Positions 19,831 to 31,684 of a DNA stretch of 64,000 nt are shown piece after piece. Within the stretch, counting starts at the first letter, position 1. Every line of letters begins with the position of its first letter. A program made the translations under genes and the position numbers. Source of the stretch: Patiria miniata (Eukaryota > Echinodermata > Asteroidea > Valvatida > Asterinidae); NCBI RefSeq assembly GCF_015706575.1, contig NW_024037064.1, positions 14,795,606 through 14,859,605 of the forward strand. The letters run 5' to 3'. Under the pieces are notes generated by a model. That model was not told where the DNA came from. It made no database searches and saw only the letters and a list, made by a program, of their open reading frames with translations.

Positions 19831-22800
19831 GAAAGAACAGATACTGTTTTTTGATTGGGGACAAAGAAGGTCCCGCGCAGGTCGACTTACCAATGCGCCG
19901 AAGTACAATGTGCTGGGGTCTCGAGCCCCCCTGCCCTAAACCAGAATAAACACAAACACCAAAAAGGACAAACACCTAAGAACAGAAAGTCACCGAACGA
20001 CGAAAATGTCACAAACGACGAAAAATGTCCCAATCTGATTTCAAGAATCTCTAAAAAGGATACACAGATAACAGTGATAAAAAGACAAGCGGTTAAAAAG
20101 CTAAAAAAATACATTACAAACAGGTATTTAAAAATTTAAAAACACGAAGAAAACATTAAATCGATAATGTTTATCGAAAAAAAAATCACCGCTAAAATAC
20201 CTCATTATGCAAGAAAAAATACCAGTTCCAAGAAACATGCCCCTCCCACCCCAGAAAAAAGTTTCCCGGGAGCGGGAAAAGAAGATTCTTCCCGAAAAAA
20301 AGCACCAATTCCCCATACTGAGAAAACAAGAAAAATACCTCAGCAGTGAGTTTACTGAAAACAAGGATGTCAATAGCAAACAAACAAAAAATTTTTCGGG
20401 GAAGTCCCGCTGCAAAAGAAGAAAAACAGTTAGACAAAACATGCAAAACAGAAGCAGACAAAGAGGCAGTTAAAAAAAACTGAACAACGGCAATAAACAA
20501 TAAAGGATACTAAGTCCGTCTTTCAAACCTCGGTATGGGGATACGCCTGTTCCGCTGCAGGAGACCCGCAGCATCGGTGATGTCTCGATCTTTCCAGGGG
20601 ACAGGCGCCTCTACTCCTTAACCTGAAAAAAGGGGGGGGGGAGACTAAAAGTAACCCTGACAGACTTAGCATCGAGCTGCACTAACTTACTTAAATATCT
20701 AGGGGGGAATAAAGCCGATGTAGGCAAGACTAGAAATTGATGAGAACGCGGTCGTCTCTGATAGAAACAACAGAGCCGCCGACGTTCCACAAAAGAAAAA
20801 ACTTGTTTCGGTCTAAACGTAAAAATCTGCCTCTATGCGCTTATGAAGAAAAGACTTAGTAGAACGGAGAACGGTCAGGAGGTCAACGTAGTTGCCGTCG
20901 AACAAGGCTTGGCAGCGGGACTTCAAAATCTGCCACTTCAAAACAGAAATCAAAAACCAGACGAAGTGGTGGTTCTTATTTGTGGGGTTAAAACCCTCTG
21001 CGAAAAATACCACTGCTGGGGAGATGGAAAAAGTGGGCCCGCAAACACGTACACCCATGTACGTGGCCCAATCCCACAGCACGGTAACAAAGGAACAGTC
21101 CCATAGCAAATGCAGAAGCGACTCATTATTGTTACACTTAGGCCGAGGGCACTTACTGCGGCCAATGCCCCACGATAAAATGTGCTGGGCTGTCTTCACG
21201 GCGCTCCAAACAATGCGCCAGTTTAAGTCCCGCAAAAAGTGATCTAAAGAGTTATTTACAATGAATGAACAATGCAGGACGGCTGTGCGCGGGAGCGCCA
21301 CAGCCACTTGATTTAAAAACACATTGTAAAGGTTATTTACAGTGACGGTGTTCCAGTTGATAGACAGTACATAAGGGAGAGAAAGGATGAGATTACAGAA
21401 CGTGACATAGATGCGAGGGACCGTTGAGGAGTGTGGACGGCTATTAGAGAAGAGACCAGTCGGAAGGAAGTTACGAAGGGAAATGGAACACCAGAAAAGA
21501 GCTAAAAGACTCCAAGGCGGAGCTGCAGGACTACAAAGCGAGCTGAAACCCTTAATGAAAAGAGCATCAGCGTTAAATCTTATGTTAAAAACACCGAGGC
21601 CACCGCTGTCAACAGACTCACAAACAGTGGACCGGCGTACCAGTTCCGTCTTACCGGACAATAGAAAAGAAAAGATGATCTTGTTGATCTTCTTCTCCAC
21701 GGTGACCGGCAGCGGGTAGACAGGAGCTACATACAAGAGTTAAGAAAAAAGGACTGTGTTAATTACAGTCACTTTGCCAATTAATGACAAATGGCGTTTA
21801 TTCCAGTTTTCTTCTGAAGACTGGAGTTTTACCAGGCGGTCTTCCCAATTCCTGACGGCCATGTCTCCTTTGCCGACCTACAAGCCAATAATTTTAATGG
21901 GATCTGTTGTCCAAGAAATGGGGTAAATATCCCCGAGTTGCTCTCGCCATTCACCTAAAACAAAACCTTGAGATTTGGTGACGTTAAGTCTTGAGCCACT
22001 TGCACCTTGAAACAAACCTATAATGTTAAAAAGTCTATGAAGCGAGGAAATATTGCGAACAATACAAGTTGTGTCATCCGTATATTGTAAAATTTTACAC
22101 TGCAAGTTGTTACTTCCGGGGATAAAAATACATTGGATGCCCCTATCGTTACGGACAGCCGCAGCGAAGGGTTCGATGAAAATGACATAAAGAAAAGGAG
22201 ACAGGGGACAGCCCTGTCTAACACCTTTCTGTAAAGAAAAAGACTCAGAAAGAAAACGTTAGCAAGAACTTGGCTGAAAATGCCAGTGTATAGTATTTTG
22301 GAGCCATCTGATGAAATTAGGCCCAAAACCAAACTTGTGAAGAACTAGGCGAAGAAAAGACCAGTTTACACGGTCGAAAGCTTTTTGCTGGTCAAGAGAA
22401 ATAAAAAAAGAATTTAATTTCCTCTCGTCTGCATAAAAAACAAGGTCCCGTAAAAGCCGGGCATTATAGTGAATGGAGCGCCCTTTGACCCCGCAGGTCT
22501 GAAAAGGGCTAATGATAGAAGATAGAACTGAAGAAAGACGGTTACAAAGAGATTTAGCTAGAATTTTTTAATCCACATTGAGCAAAGAAATAGGCCTTTT
22601 GTTTTGAGGCAAGGCAGGATCACCTGACTTGTCCAAGAGGGTGATAATGCCGGTTCTCTGTGAATTAGCCAAAATCTGTAAATCAAAAGAAGTGTTAAAA
22701 ACACTCAGCAAATCTGGACCAATGAGGTCCCAAAAGGTGAAATAAAATTCTTTAGGCAAACCGTCGCTGCCGGGGGATTTGCCGTTCTGCATACCCCGCA

Positions 22801-23650
22801 CAGCAGCGTCGAGTTCACTAGACAAAAGAGGAACTTCAGGATTATTAATATTCTCTTCGGAAAGAGTATCAGAGATCTGATCTAAAAAGAAGGATTGGAA
22901 ACTATCAACAGTTTCATCCCTCGAGAACACAGAAGCATAAAGGTCTTTATAAATATCTACAATTTCTAAGGGTGAAGAAGAGACAGTCCCGTCAGGGCGC
23001 TTAACTGAAGAAATAGACCGATGTCGGTTTCGCAGGTGACAGAAGATGTACCTATTCTGTCCAAGGCGGAATTAAGAACACAGTTAAAATCACCCGCTTA
23101 GGTGAATGGACAATTCCCAGTTAAGTACTGGGAAAGGTTATTGAAAAAAAAATCTTTTTATGAAGGGGGTCATTAGGAGCATAGACTGAAATCAGTCTAA
23201 AGCGACCACCTGACCAATCTAAAAAACAGCTAGCAATTCTTCCTTGCAAATCACATTTAAAATCTGACAGTTTAAAAGAAGAACGTGGATTTAAAAGAAT
23301 GGCAGTGCCACAAGAAGAAGAAGTACCGTAACTGGCTAAAATGTCCCCTTTCCACTCCGATTTCCAGAGTTGCAGGTCTACGGGGCCAGTTATATGACAC
23401 TCCTACATAAAAACAAACGTCATGATCAAGACAAATGTTAAAAACTTGCTGGCGTTTGTGAAAATCACGCATGCCATTTACATTAAGGGTAAAAGTAGTA
23501 ATCATTAGGTTAAAAAGGAAGAATGCCTGGAGAAATGCCATTTAATTAAGAGTTAAATTTTATAGGAATTCCTTGAAGAAATCCGCCTGTTTCAAAATGG
23601 CGTCAGCAGCGTGTCTCCGGCAAATGTGCCGGCTCCACCTGCTTGGCGTA
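19831..23650 (-). mobile_element. Tx1-like LINE, element B
   Basis: Minus-strand copy of the same family as A. The 3' UTR 19831-20812 matches 8638-9590; ORF2 runs from the ATG at 23541. An internal deletion of roughly 0.66 kb relative to A joins the linker to the end of the endonuclease at about 23017. The upstream part (23560-23650) is ORF1-like and continues beyond the transposon at 27015. Confidence 0.75.
20813..23541 (-). pseudogene. Tx1-like element B, ORF2
   Basis: Starts with MAFLQAFFLFNLMITTFTLN, the beginning of the APE-type endonuclease, which is interrupted by frame changes and by the deletion at about 23017. The RT part shows GKSPGSDGLPKEFYFTFWD, KRPISLLNVD and ILQYTDDTTCIV (YTDD where copies A and C have YADD). 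The last 307 codons (20813-21736) are one open frame with CPRPKCNNNESLLHLLWDC, the best preserved C-terminus among the copies. The protein would be RT plus nicking nuclease; it cannot be made from this copy. Confidence 0.78.
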
Positions 23651-26600
23651 TCCCAGCAAACAATTTAACGTTTTCTGAACGTTTTTAAACGTTTGCTGAA
23701 CGTGCCTCTTTCGTTTTGAGAACGTTTTGAATAAACGTTTTAAACACGGCCATTTGTGGACACTTTTAGACGTTTTAAAAACTTTTTTTAGACGTTCTTA
23801 GAACGTTTTTTGAACGTACAAAACGTATTTACAACTTGCTAGTAGTTATCTAGGACCTAACAATGACCTACATAAAACGTTTTGGACGTTCAGACAACCA
23901 ACTGACGTGCCATAAACGTTCTAAGAACGTTCGTTTAACGTATTAAAAACGTACCACCAGTGACTAAAGACGTAACAAGGACCTACATAAAACGTTTTGG
24001 ACGTTCAAACAACCAATTGACACTAGATGATTCTGTGTTTTATCAACTTTATTCTTGGTCCGGAACTTCAAATTACAGAACTCGAGGTTTCAAGGATTTA
24101 TATCCGTACCTGTAGATATTAGAAATTAAAATCAAATTATTTTTTTTTAAACGTTGTTAATGCGATTGATTACAATCAGTTATTGTGCCGGAATATGTGC
24201 TGAATGAAAACGTCTGCGAGAAATTTTTGCTCGATGGCGTACTGGACAAAAGAAAATGTACAGGATTGTTTTTCTTTTGTGCTAAATGAGCTGTAACATC
24301 GATGTTTTTGCTACCTGAAATGGCATCACACTTTAAATCATAAAACTTAGAAGAAAATTTAATTTGCATTAAAACAAATTACACCAAAATACATGTACCC
24401 TTGAAAATAGCAACAAGAAAAGTTGGAAATAAGGTTAAATTTGATACACCTGATTATGCATAAATACCAGAGAAAAATTTACTAATTCATATTGGTCGCT
24501 CGAGAGCTCGTCACGTTGCCGGTTTTAAAGAACTGATTAAGACCTGTGGCTGGTGTCCGACAAACAGAGTAAAATAGCTGGGAAAAAAACATTAAAATTG
24601 TTATAATATTTGACTTATTTTGTCTTTTGGACCGAATTAGTTTTAACTTTTTGGACCGAAAGGGTATTTATGAATGGCGATAAGTATGTGCTTTGCTAGT
24701 ATTATCCAGACTCCAACTGGTCTTTATCTTAAACATAGTGTTTAAAACTGGCAAAGCAAACATATATTTTCTTAACTAAATTGTTAATATAAAAGTCTTC
24801 ACTGGTTATCTGATCTTCATCGTTCTGAATATCCTCAGATTGAGCTGCTGCATCACTTCCAGGTTTCTACAGTGCAAACGAATCAAATACATAACAAAAA
24901 ATATATCAATTAAATAAAAACAGTTTGAGGAGTATTTGAGGGATTCCTTCTGCAAATCACTCAAAGGAACAAGATCACAATACAAACCCCTACGGGCTAA
25001 GTTCATAGTACAATATTTACATAGGCAATTCCTACATGTTCACTTATACTTAAATCCTACTGCCAAGTTGCTGATCTAGTCATTAAAATGTTGATTGTCG
25101 ATTGAATTTCACTTGGGTTTGGCAAACACAAACTGATGCGCGCAGTATGTAAAGGTTCTCAGCGCAAACAAGAATTGGCAGCTCATGTCATATAAAACGA
25201 GTCATGAATTCTATTAGCATCTAATTGGAAATTGTGTACCCGTCACAACTCACAAATGTGTGAAGAAGGCTAAACAATTCCCATTATCCCCACAAAGTTA
25301 TAAACATTGAAATATAACAGTTTGTTATTTACATTAAATTTATATCACTATTCTATTCTGCAACATATCTGAAGTTGGTTTTAAATGAAAGATTCTCTAC
25401 TCACCAACCTTTTTCATCGTCCAAGTCCTCCGTTATTCTTTCTAGCAGAATAGAACGACACCATCATGACTATGGAAATGTGATCATGGTGATGTAGGCA
25501 ACATTTATAAATGCATTAACGTCCATAAAATTCCATCATAAGTGTTTGCAAGAAGAGCAATTAAGTCTTGAAAGTTTCCATAGGCATGCACTTTACAGCC
25601 AACATTCATGTTTTGAGAAATACTGTCTTAAACTTCTTGTACAAGTACAACATTACCAGCAACCCATGCCTAGATCTGTTCCTTGCTCTGTGGTCCAACT
25701 GACTGATTTCAAATCTGCCACACACACAGGGAGATTCAGGTATTGACTGGTATGCAAGGTTGTGTGTACTGTACGTTGGGTGAGACTGGGTTACCAGCGG
25801 GAGACAGTGGTTGTAATCTGACCTTGCACAGCAGGTGGTCACTACTCTGTGTGGGACTGGCCTGTTAATTGGATTCTGTGTAGCCGGCTGTTATTATTCT
25901 AACTCCTTGTGTTTTTTATAGCCTACTGCAGCACTGCATTGTACTGGTGAACAAAAGTTTGCTGAAAGTTGGAACAGAATAGTTCTAAATGACCACTGGC
26001 ATGACTGGCAGGATGACAGATTGTGTTGTTATGTGTACGACTAAACTTTGAAACAGAACGACCGCAGCCTGAGCGCACCTAATTGGCCAACCAGAGTGCC
26101 AAGACGTTTATGGGTCATTGTCTTTGACGCTTCGATCCGCTAGAATCTTGCGGGATCTTGCTCAAAGCGTTCTGAATTATTTTAAATCATACCGGCATGA
26201 AATTTCATTTCTCGATTTGCACAAAAACATAGAAATACAGAAAATTGACGATAAAAAAACAGAAAATATTAAAACATTCAATAAAATAAAATTAATAAAA
26301 TAATTGCTTAAAATACAGAAAATCTTCACAACACACACAGTGGATGCCGGGTAATTGTCCGTATATATCCGCTAGTAATTGAAAATGTGTAAACATATTC
26401 AACATTGCTCAAAAATGTAAGATTTCACATCAAATCAAATTGATGTGAGGTTTTTAAACGTTTGGGAAATTACGTTTTCCAAACGTCACAAAAGACATTT
26501 TAATGTAGGTCCATTTTCTAACGTCCAACAAACGTTTTTTTTAACGTCGCAAAAGATCGTCTCACTTGGGTAAATTTTCTAGCGTTCGCAAAACGTTTTT

Positions 26601-27300
26601 AGTTTTTTTTTTGAAAAAAAATCGGAATTGTACATTATCTTCGTCATAAGCACGTTTTAAAAACGTCCTTTTGAACGAAGACGTGGGTCTGTTTGTTTAG
26701 TTTATTTACGTTTGAATGTAAGGGTTTTTAAACGTTTGGGAAATTACGTTTTCCAAACGTTACAAAAGACATTTTAATGTAGGTTCATTTTCTAACGTCC
26801 AACAAACGTTTTTTAAACGTCGCAAAAGATCGTTTCACGTGGGTAAATGTTGTAGCGTTCGCAAAATGTATTTAGAACGTTCTTGAAAAAACTTCGGAAT
26901 TGTACATCTACAACGCTTTATGCACGTTTTAAAAACGTCCTTTTTGGACGAAGACGTAAGTGACCTACGTAGAACCTACCAAAACGTTTTTTAAACCTTC
27001 TGTGTTTGCTGGGATACGCTATGAACTGGCACCAGGGACACTTAAGTTGGGTAAGTGTGGTGTCCCTGTGCACCGATGAGACATGTCGGACTAGGCCCGA
27101 CCATGCAGGACAGGTAAAAGAACAGGACAAAACTTTGCATCTTGCTGGCTCTCTGATTCCAGGGAGATTCAGCGAGCTAATATGTTTTGCACATTTTCCG
27201 TCTTCACAGGGTCCACTCCATCGACTTCGTTGGCGGTGGAATCACCCTCGGACTCGACATCCGACGAGTCAGATGACCATTACGAATTTCTCCCATTTAA
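23560..27300 (-). pseudogene. LINE ORF1-like frame with two zinc fingers, split by a transposon
   Basis: On the minus strand from about 27300 there is an acidic Ser-rich stretch (SSDVESEGDSTANEVDGVDP), a frame change, then a finger CKVLSCSFTCPAWSGLVRHV...H (C-x4-C-x12-H-x4-H) and a second that starts CPWCQFIA. The transposon 23651-27014 interrupts it after Ala; to the left, YAKQVEPAHLPETRC completes a C2HC finger before a stop. ORF2 of element B starts about 60 bases further on. It may be the ORF1 of element B or of a related LINE. Alternatively it is an unrelated zinc-finger exon. Confidence 0.45.
23651..27014. mobile_element. DNA transposon with TCCCAGCAAACA termini (3364 bp), unassigned superfamily
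   Basis: Ends are TCCCAGCAAACA and TGTTTGCTGGGA, flanked by TA on both sides (23649-23650, 27015-27016). The outer 350-600 bases on each side are packed with AACGTTT/AAACGTT words in both orientations, able to form many alternative hairpins. In the right arm a block of about 120 bases is duplicated (26449 and 26723, spacing 274). No transposase is recognisable between the arms, where there are only short ORFs, so it is non-autonomous or decayed. A TA duplication fits several superfamilies (Tc1/mariner, ISL2EU); I do not choose. Confidence 0.75.
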
Positions 27301-27474
27301 AATTCTCTCAAAATCCCACATCCTTTTCGAAGAGAAGATTAATGGGAACATGACTCCTTTGGGTATAAGTATCAATCTAATCACTCAACGCCTCTTAAAA
27401 GCTGCCAATTGTGATATGTCCACAGCCAACCTAAGTCACCAACAGGTGGTCTGGGCGTTAATGCCCAACTGACT
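27211..27474 (+). other. Exon-like open frame on the plus strand, unrecognised
   Basis: After a possible splice acceptor (CCGTCTTCACAG at about 27210) the plus strand is open for about 87 codons with an acidic Ser-rich start (ESPSDSTSDESDD) and then YEFLPFKILSKSHILF. It overlaps the minus-strand acidic stretch of the zinc-finger frame, so at most one of the two is real. I know no homologue. Confidence 0.2.
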
Positions 27475-30234
27475 GTGCCCTTATTAACTCTGGTTCAGCT
27501 AAGGTTCAACCATGCCCAACTGACCATGCCCTTACTTGGGGTCAGCTACGTTCAAGGTCCGAGCTATACTTTTAAGCACTCCGCAGAGAGTTTCCACACT
27601 ACAACTGGAGGGCAAATTATAATAAGTGGCCCACACTGTACCGGTAGGTCACACTTTGCATGCACAGATACAGGTAGAATTTGTGCAATTGTTGGTACCA
27701 TGTTTCATGCAGGTTTTTAACTTTACCTTCTTTGTTTAGAGTTTAGTACTGAATCTAGATTCAGATTATGCACTCAACAAAATGCTGAGAAAGTTTAAAC
27801 TTCATGGTTTTTTTTATTTAACACAATGAAATGAATGCTAAGAAGTAGGCATATACATGTATTTTCATACAAGTTCAATCGTTTACCGTTACTACAGAAT
27901 CATCATCAAAACTAAAATGCTTAGATTGGCCCCACAGTAGGCGGACTCCAAGAGGTACCGTACCAGTAGATGTATCTTTTCAAAATGTCTTTTGTCCCAA
28001 TTTTTAATATCTTTTTGTACAATCCATTTTATTAAATACGTTGGGGGGGGGGTGTTGACTTGCCAATGTCAAAATTCAAGTTGCGTCTAGACTGCAGATT
28101 GAAGAAATCATATACATGTAGGGGATAAATCCTACAGCATTCTTCGAATTAGACGTCAATGTAGATTTTACTTCATAAAACACAACGAATAATACGATGT
28201 ACAACTGATTAAATCGCTAAAACAACATGACAAAGAAGCTAGCGCATTGTTTTCATTCAACTGAATGTTTATTGAAGTCTTTTATTTGCAAAGAATAAAC
28301 TCTTAACTGTTGGCGCACTTTTCATAAGATGTGGCGCATATTATGCAAGTATACTTTATGTGTAACGCAAAGCAGTTTTGTTAACATGCACAAACGTACT
28401 TCAGTTTTGTCATTACTACATATTAAGTGTGAGGTGCTAGCTGTGAGGCAATACTACAAATCAAAACTTGCACAGAAAAGTTTAAATAACTTAACCTTAG
28501 GTATTTAAATGAGGGACACATGTTACTGGTGACGGTTTAAAAGTTGTACCTTCACGTGTTGTTCAGTTTGTCACTAAAAAAGGAAACACTTGCATCAGTT
28601 TGTTAAGGTCTAAAAATAAAATAAATTAAAGCAACCAAAAACATGGAAAACCTCAAAACGTATGCAAATAAAATGGCCAATGCTGAAGTGGAAACCAACA
28701 GTACAAAAATGCTCTTTCAAAGAAAATGGATTTTTTTCTAAGAGATGTTGATTTATTCGAATAAATTAATTTAATTTCTAAACCACTTAAGTCTGGTTGT
28801 GCATTAATTAATCAATTGGAGCTGGGGTTTATGTGCATATCGAGCCATGTAATAAAAATTAGCTCTATGTTTAAAAAATAAGACAACTCGGCAAATTGGA
28901 GGCTGCAGCACGGAAAATGTTTGCACATTTGAACAAATCGTAAGAATTTGTAACATAATACACACAAGACACACTTGAAATCTCTTAATATAGAACAACT
29001 TAAGTTACATGACTACGACGATAACTAATACATGTCTGAGCTACATGGGGAAAAGACAATCACCAGATTCTCTGATATAATAGGATGAAAATTAAATATA
29101 CTCCGATACAAAGTACGGTACATTCATTCAAAGAAAAAAATCGATACATAAAACTTTAAAGCCGAAGCAAACTTAAATCACTGACTTAAGAGTCTTGCAT
29201 TTGTAAATGCTTCGCTAGATGTGAGTGGGAACAAGAAGTCCATAAAAACAATTTGCACTTGCACTGTACCCTAAGCAACAAAATCATAATTATTGCATTA
29301 GGCCCTATACTTTTCCCGCGATATTTCACATGGAAAATCAATTGAAAAGGATAATGCACATATCATGTTGATTCCATGACAGTTACCCCAGGAAACCCAG
29401 CAGGCCAGCAAAATAATACCATCATTTGATTAATCGGTGTGTTATAAAAAAAAAAACTAATATAAAAAACTACTTGGAACTGACCTTTCTGATTTATTTG
29501 TTTCTTTTTAATGTGCATTCTGATCTCTGTCCTTTTCAAAAGATCAGGATGTTTTTATCGAAACAAATTTTCATTGAAACAACTTTTTAAAGAACATTCA
29601 CAAATAAATCTTTAGTTTTTCAAATTGAAGCAATTCAAGTCTGCATGTGCAATTGTAGCAGGGTGAATTTTAGTTGTTGATTTTGTATAGAATTAAGCGA
29701 CACCCCTTTAATGCTGCATTATCATTTGTAAGAGTTCAAAAGTGCCCCTATGAGCTTGGCCTTGCAAACCCCTTCACCATTGTATGTGAATTTGACCTGG
29801 GCAACTTAATTATTTCCTCAAGACCCTGCCTTTTTCCAAATAGCCCTTCAATTTGCTGTTTCTTTCATTGTTTTCTGCCTTGAGAAACTTGGTCTGCTGT
29901 AGACTTGGTTGTTTAAGCTTGAGTGTTTTTGATTAATGACTTTCTTTGAACACTGTTTTTGGTTTTTGGTGGTTTTTTTTAGTTACTTTGTTCTGTTTTT
30001 TTTTATATTGCTAGTTTTATTTGATTGTTGTTTGATTCTGGATTTTCCGGTCTAGGTCACAGTGGTCTGGCTTTCAAAATTGGTGTTTTACAACATTTTT
30101 CATGACATGTGGAAAATCCCTTTCTCTCCCAAGCGGAGCAGGACTAATTATACCCAATGCATGATCTTTGTTAAGACTAATGGATTCTTGTTTTCCGCTT
30201 TTATCAAAATTAATATGAAAATTGCCTTGTCGTA
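27475..30234. other. Intergenic stretch without recognisable genes
   Basis: AT-rich sequence. GCCCAACTGAC and TGCCCTTA recur at 27465-27530, a short local duplication. A G tract lies at about 28043. Only short ORFs without recognisable domains occur on either strand. Confidence 0.5.
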
Positions 30235-30241
30235 TGCCCCT

Positions 30242-30247
30242 TTTATT
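30242..30247 (-). terminator. AATAAA polyadenylation signal
   Basis: Minus-strand AATAAA about 12 bases after the stop codon of the ORF that ends at 30260. The short distance is compatible with a compact transposon-type or retrogene-type 3' UTR. Confidence 0.5.
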
Positions 30248-30259
30248 AACATTTGCAAC

Positions 30260-31171
30260 TTAGTTGTCGAAAAGTTGCTTCGTTGAAGGTGCGCTTTGTT
30301 TCAGTTGTTGTGCCTTGTTTCCTTCGGACATTATTTTTTCAACTTCAAGGTTTAACAACTTTTCTACTACCCTAGTCAAACCATGCATCGTGTCAAATAC
30401 GATGTGCCTAACAGGTATAAATGGCACTAGTGACTCCCTGTGTACTCTGTCGACATGTACATCTAAATCAGTCCTCAAACCATTTGAAGCAACTTCAGAC
30501 TTTTGTGCTTTTCCTGCTGAGTGATAAAAATTCCACCCAAACTCAGAGACAGGACTTAGTTGTTTGGACCCATCAAGCATTTTGATGATGAACATTTCAT
30601 CACCACTGAGATAGTACTTGTTTGTGCTTGTGACTGCTGCCATCCTATCGAGGAATTTATCTTTACCCAAATTCGAATCACTCTCATAGAATATCGAAAA
30701 TGGGTACATATGGTCAGGGCTTTGGTAAGGTATGTTGTGAAGGAATAAGTCGTTATTTAAAAAGGACAAAGTAAGAAACGTGCTATATCTGCCTCCAATT
30801 TCACGTACATCTCCCCTTAGTTTGATCTTTAAATCCCCTGTGAGAAAAGGGTATCTAAATAACAAGACATCTAAAAGACGGGTTGGCTCAATATACCACC
30901 CAGTAGACGTCCGTCTAGGTAACAAAACTGCATTAAATTCAGACTTGTATCTGTTTTTGGTATTTTTCTCTTTAAGAAAGGACAGCAGAATTCCGGGTAG
31001 TTTTTTCCTCATTTCTGCCATGAGCCTAGTGCCACTAAAATTATCGTAAATGTTAATTGTGTCTTCAGGACGTATTGGGTGTATATATCTGTACATTTCG
31101 TGAATGCACTCCTGAGCCACAGATTGTGAGTGACTTTGTCTTTCATGTATTTGTTTCATTATGTAAAGCAA
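30260..31171 (-). CDS. Transposase-like D-D-E domain protein, C-terminal part
   Basis: An open frame of about 300 codons. Three motifs are spaced like an RNase-H-fold transposase core: KLRGDVREIGGR (Asp), then about 85 residues later YLSGDEMFIIKMLDGS (Asp-Glu), and about 80 further DTMHGLTRVVEKLL (Glu in a helix). Between them lie FLHNIPYQSPDHMYPFSIFY and LSPVSEFGWNFY. The assignment of catalytic residues is my inference; I cannot name the superfamily. The frame starts just downstream of an 11-bp tandem duplication (about 31177-31199, TCCTTAGATTA) that sits at the break with the upstream frame, so exon and frame structure are uncertain. It is probably part of the same gene as 31190-32991. Confidence 0.5.
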   Translation of the reverse strand: MLYIMKQIHERQSHSQSVAQECIHEMYRYIHPIRPEDTINIYDNFSGTRLMAEMRKKLPGILLSFLKEKNTKNRYKSEFNAVLLPRRTSTGWYIEPTRLLDVLLFRYPFLTGDLKIKLRGDVREIGGRYSTFLTLSFLNNDLFLHNIPYQSPDHMYPFSIFYESDSNLGKDKFLDRMAAVTSTNKYYLSGDEMFIIKMLDGSKQLSPVSEFGWNFYHSAGKAQKSEVASNGLRTDLDVHVDRVHRESLVPFIPVRHIVFDTMHGLTRVVEKLLNLEVEKIMSEGNKAQQLKQSAPSTKQLFDN

Positions 31172-31189
31172 ATCTTCCTTAGATTATCC

Positions 31190-31644
31190 TTAGATTTTGT
31201 GTAAAAGAGTTGACCAAGGTGTCCAAAAACTCTTTTTTATTGCCCAAAAATTGCTTGTTAACTATATCTTCCAAAGAAATGTTCATTGGGTTTCTGGGTG
31301 TTGTCTCTATTTGAGCTTTGGCAATTTTCCTTATTTCTGCTGTTAATTCCATATTCATTGTTGATTTTCTCAGACTATTTCCAATTTTTAATTTAGTTAA
31401 TTAAATTTCAAGCCCTTCAATTTAAAAAAAAAGATCTTTTATGCCTTTTTTTGCAAGTATCGAATGATGCATTTGGATCCTGTCCGTTCTTTTTTAAACA
31501 TAAATCTACATACTTCCATGAATTCTTCATAATGTGTTCGTCAAAGCCAACGTATTTAAATAGTTGTTCAAACGCCACGTAAATCTCCTCATGAAGCAAA
31601 ACATACGGAACAGACAATCCACATAATGTGATGTGGCCATACAT
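31190..31644 (-). CDS. Middle part of the same minus-strand gene (two short frames)
   Basis: Two frames: 31417-31644, with LHEEIYVAFEQLFKYVGFD and a Lys-rich end, and about 31190-31377, starting MNMELTAEIRKIAKAQIETT and running to NSFTQNLRII. Both have protein-like composition and the same strand as their neighbours. The AT-rich gap at 31380-31416 could be a small intron or decay. No known domain. Confidence 0.4.
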
Positions 31645-31684
31645 TCAAATTGCCAGTCTTGTCTGTTGGGTTAGTAGGTTTGTG

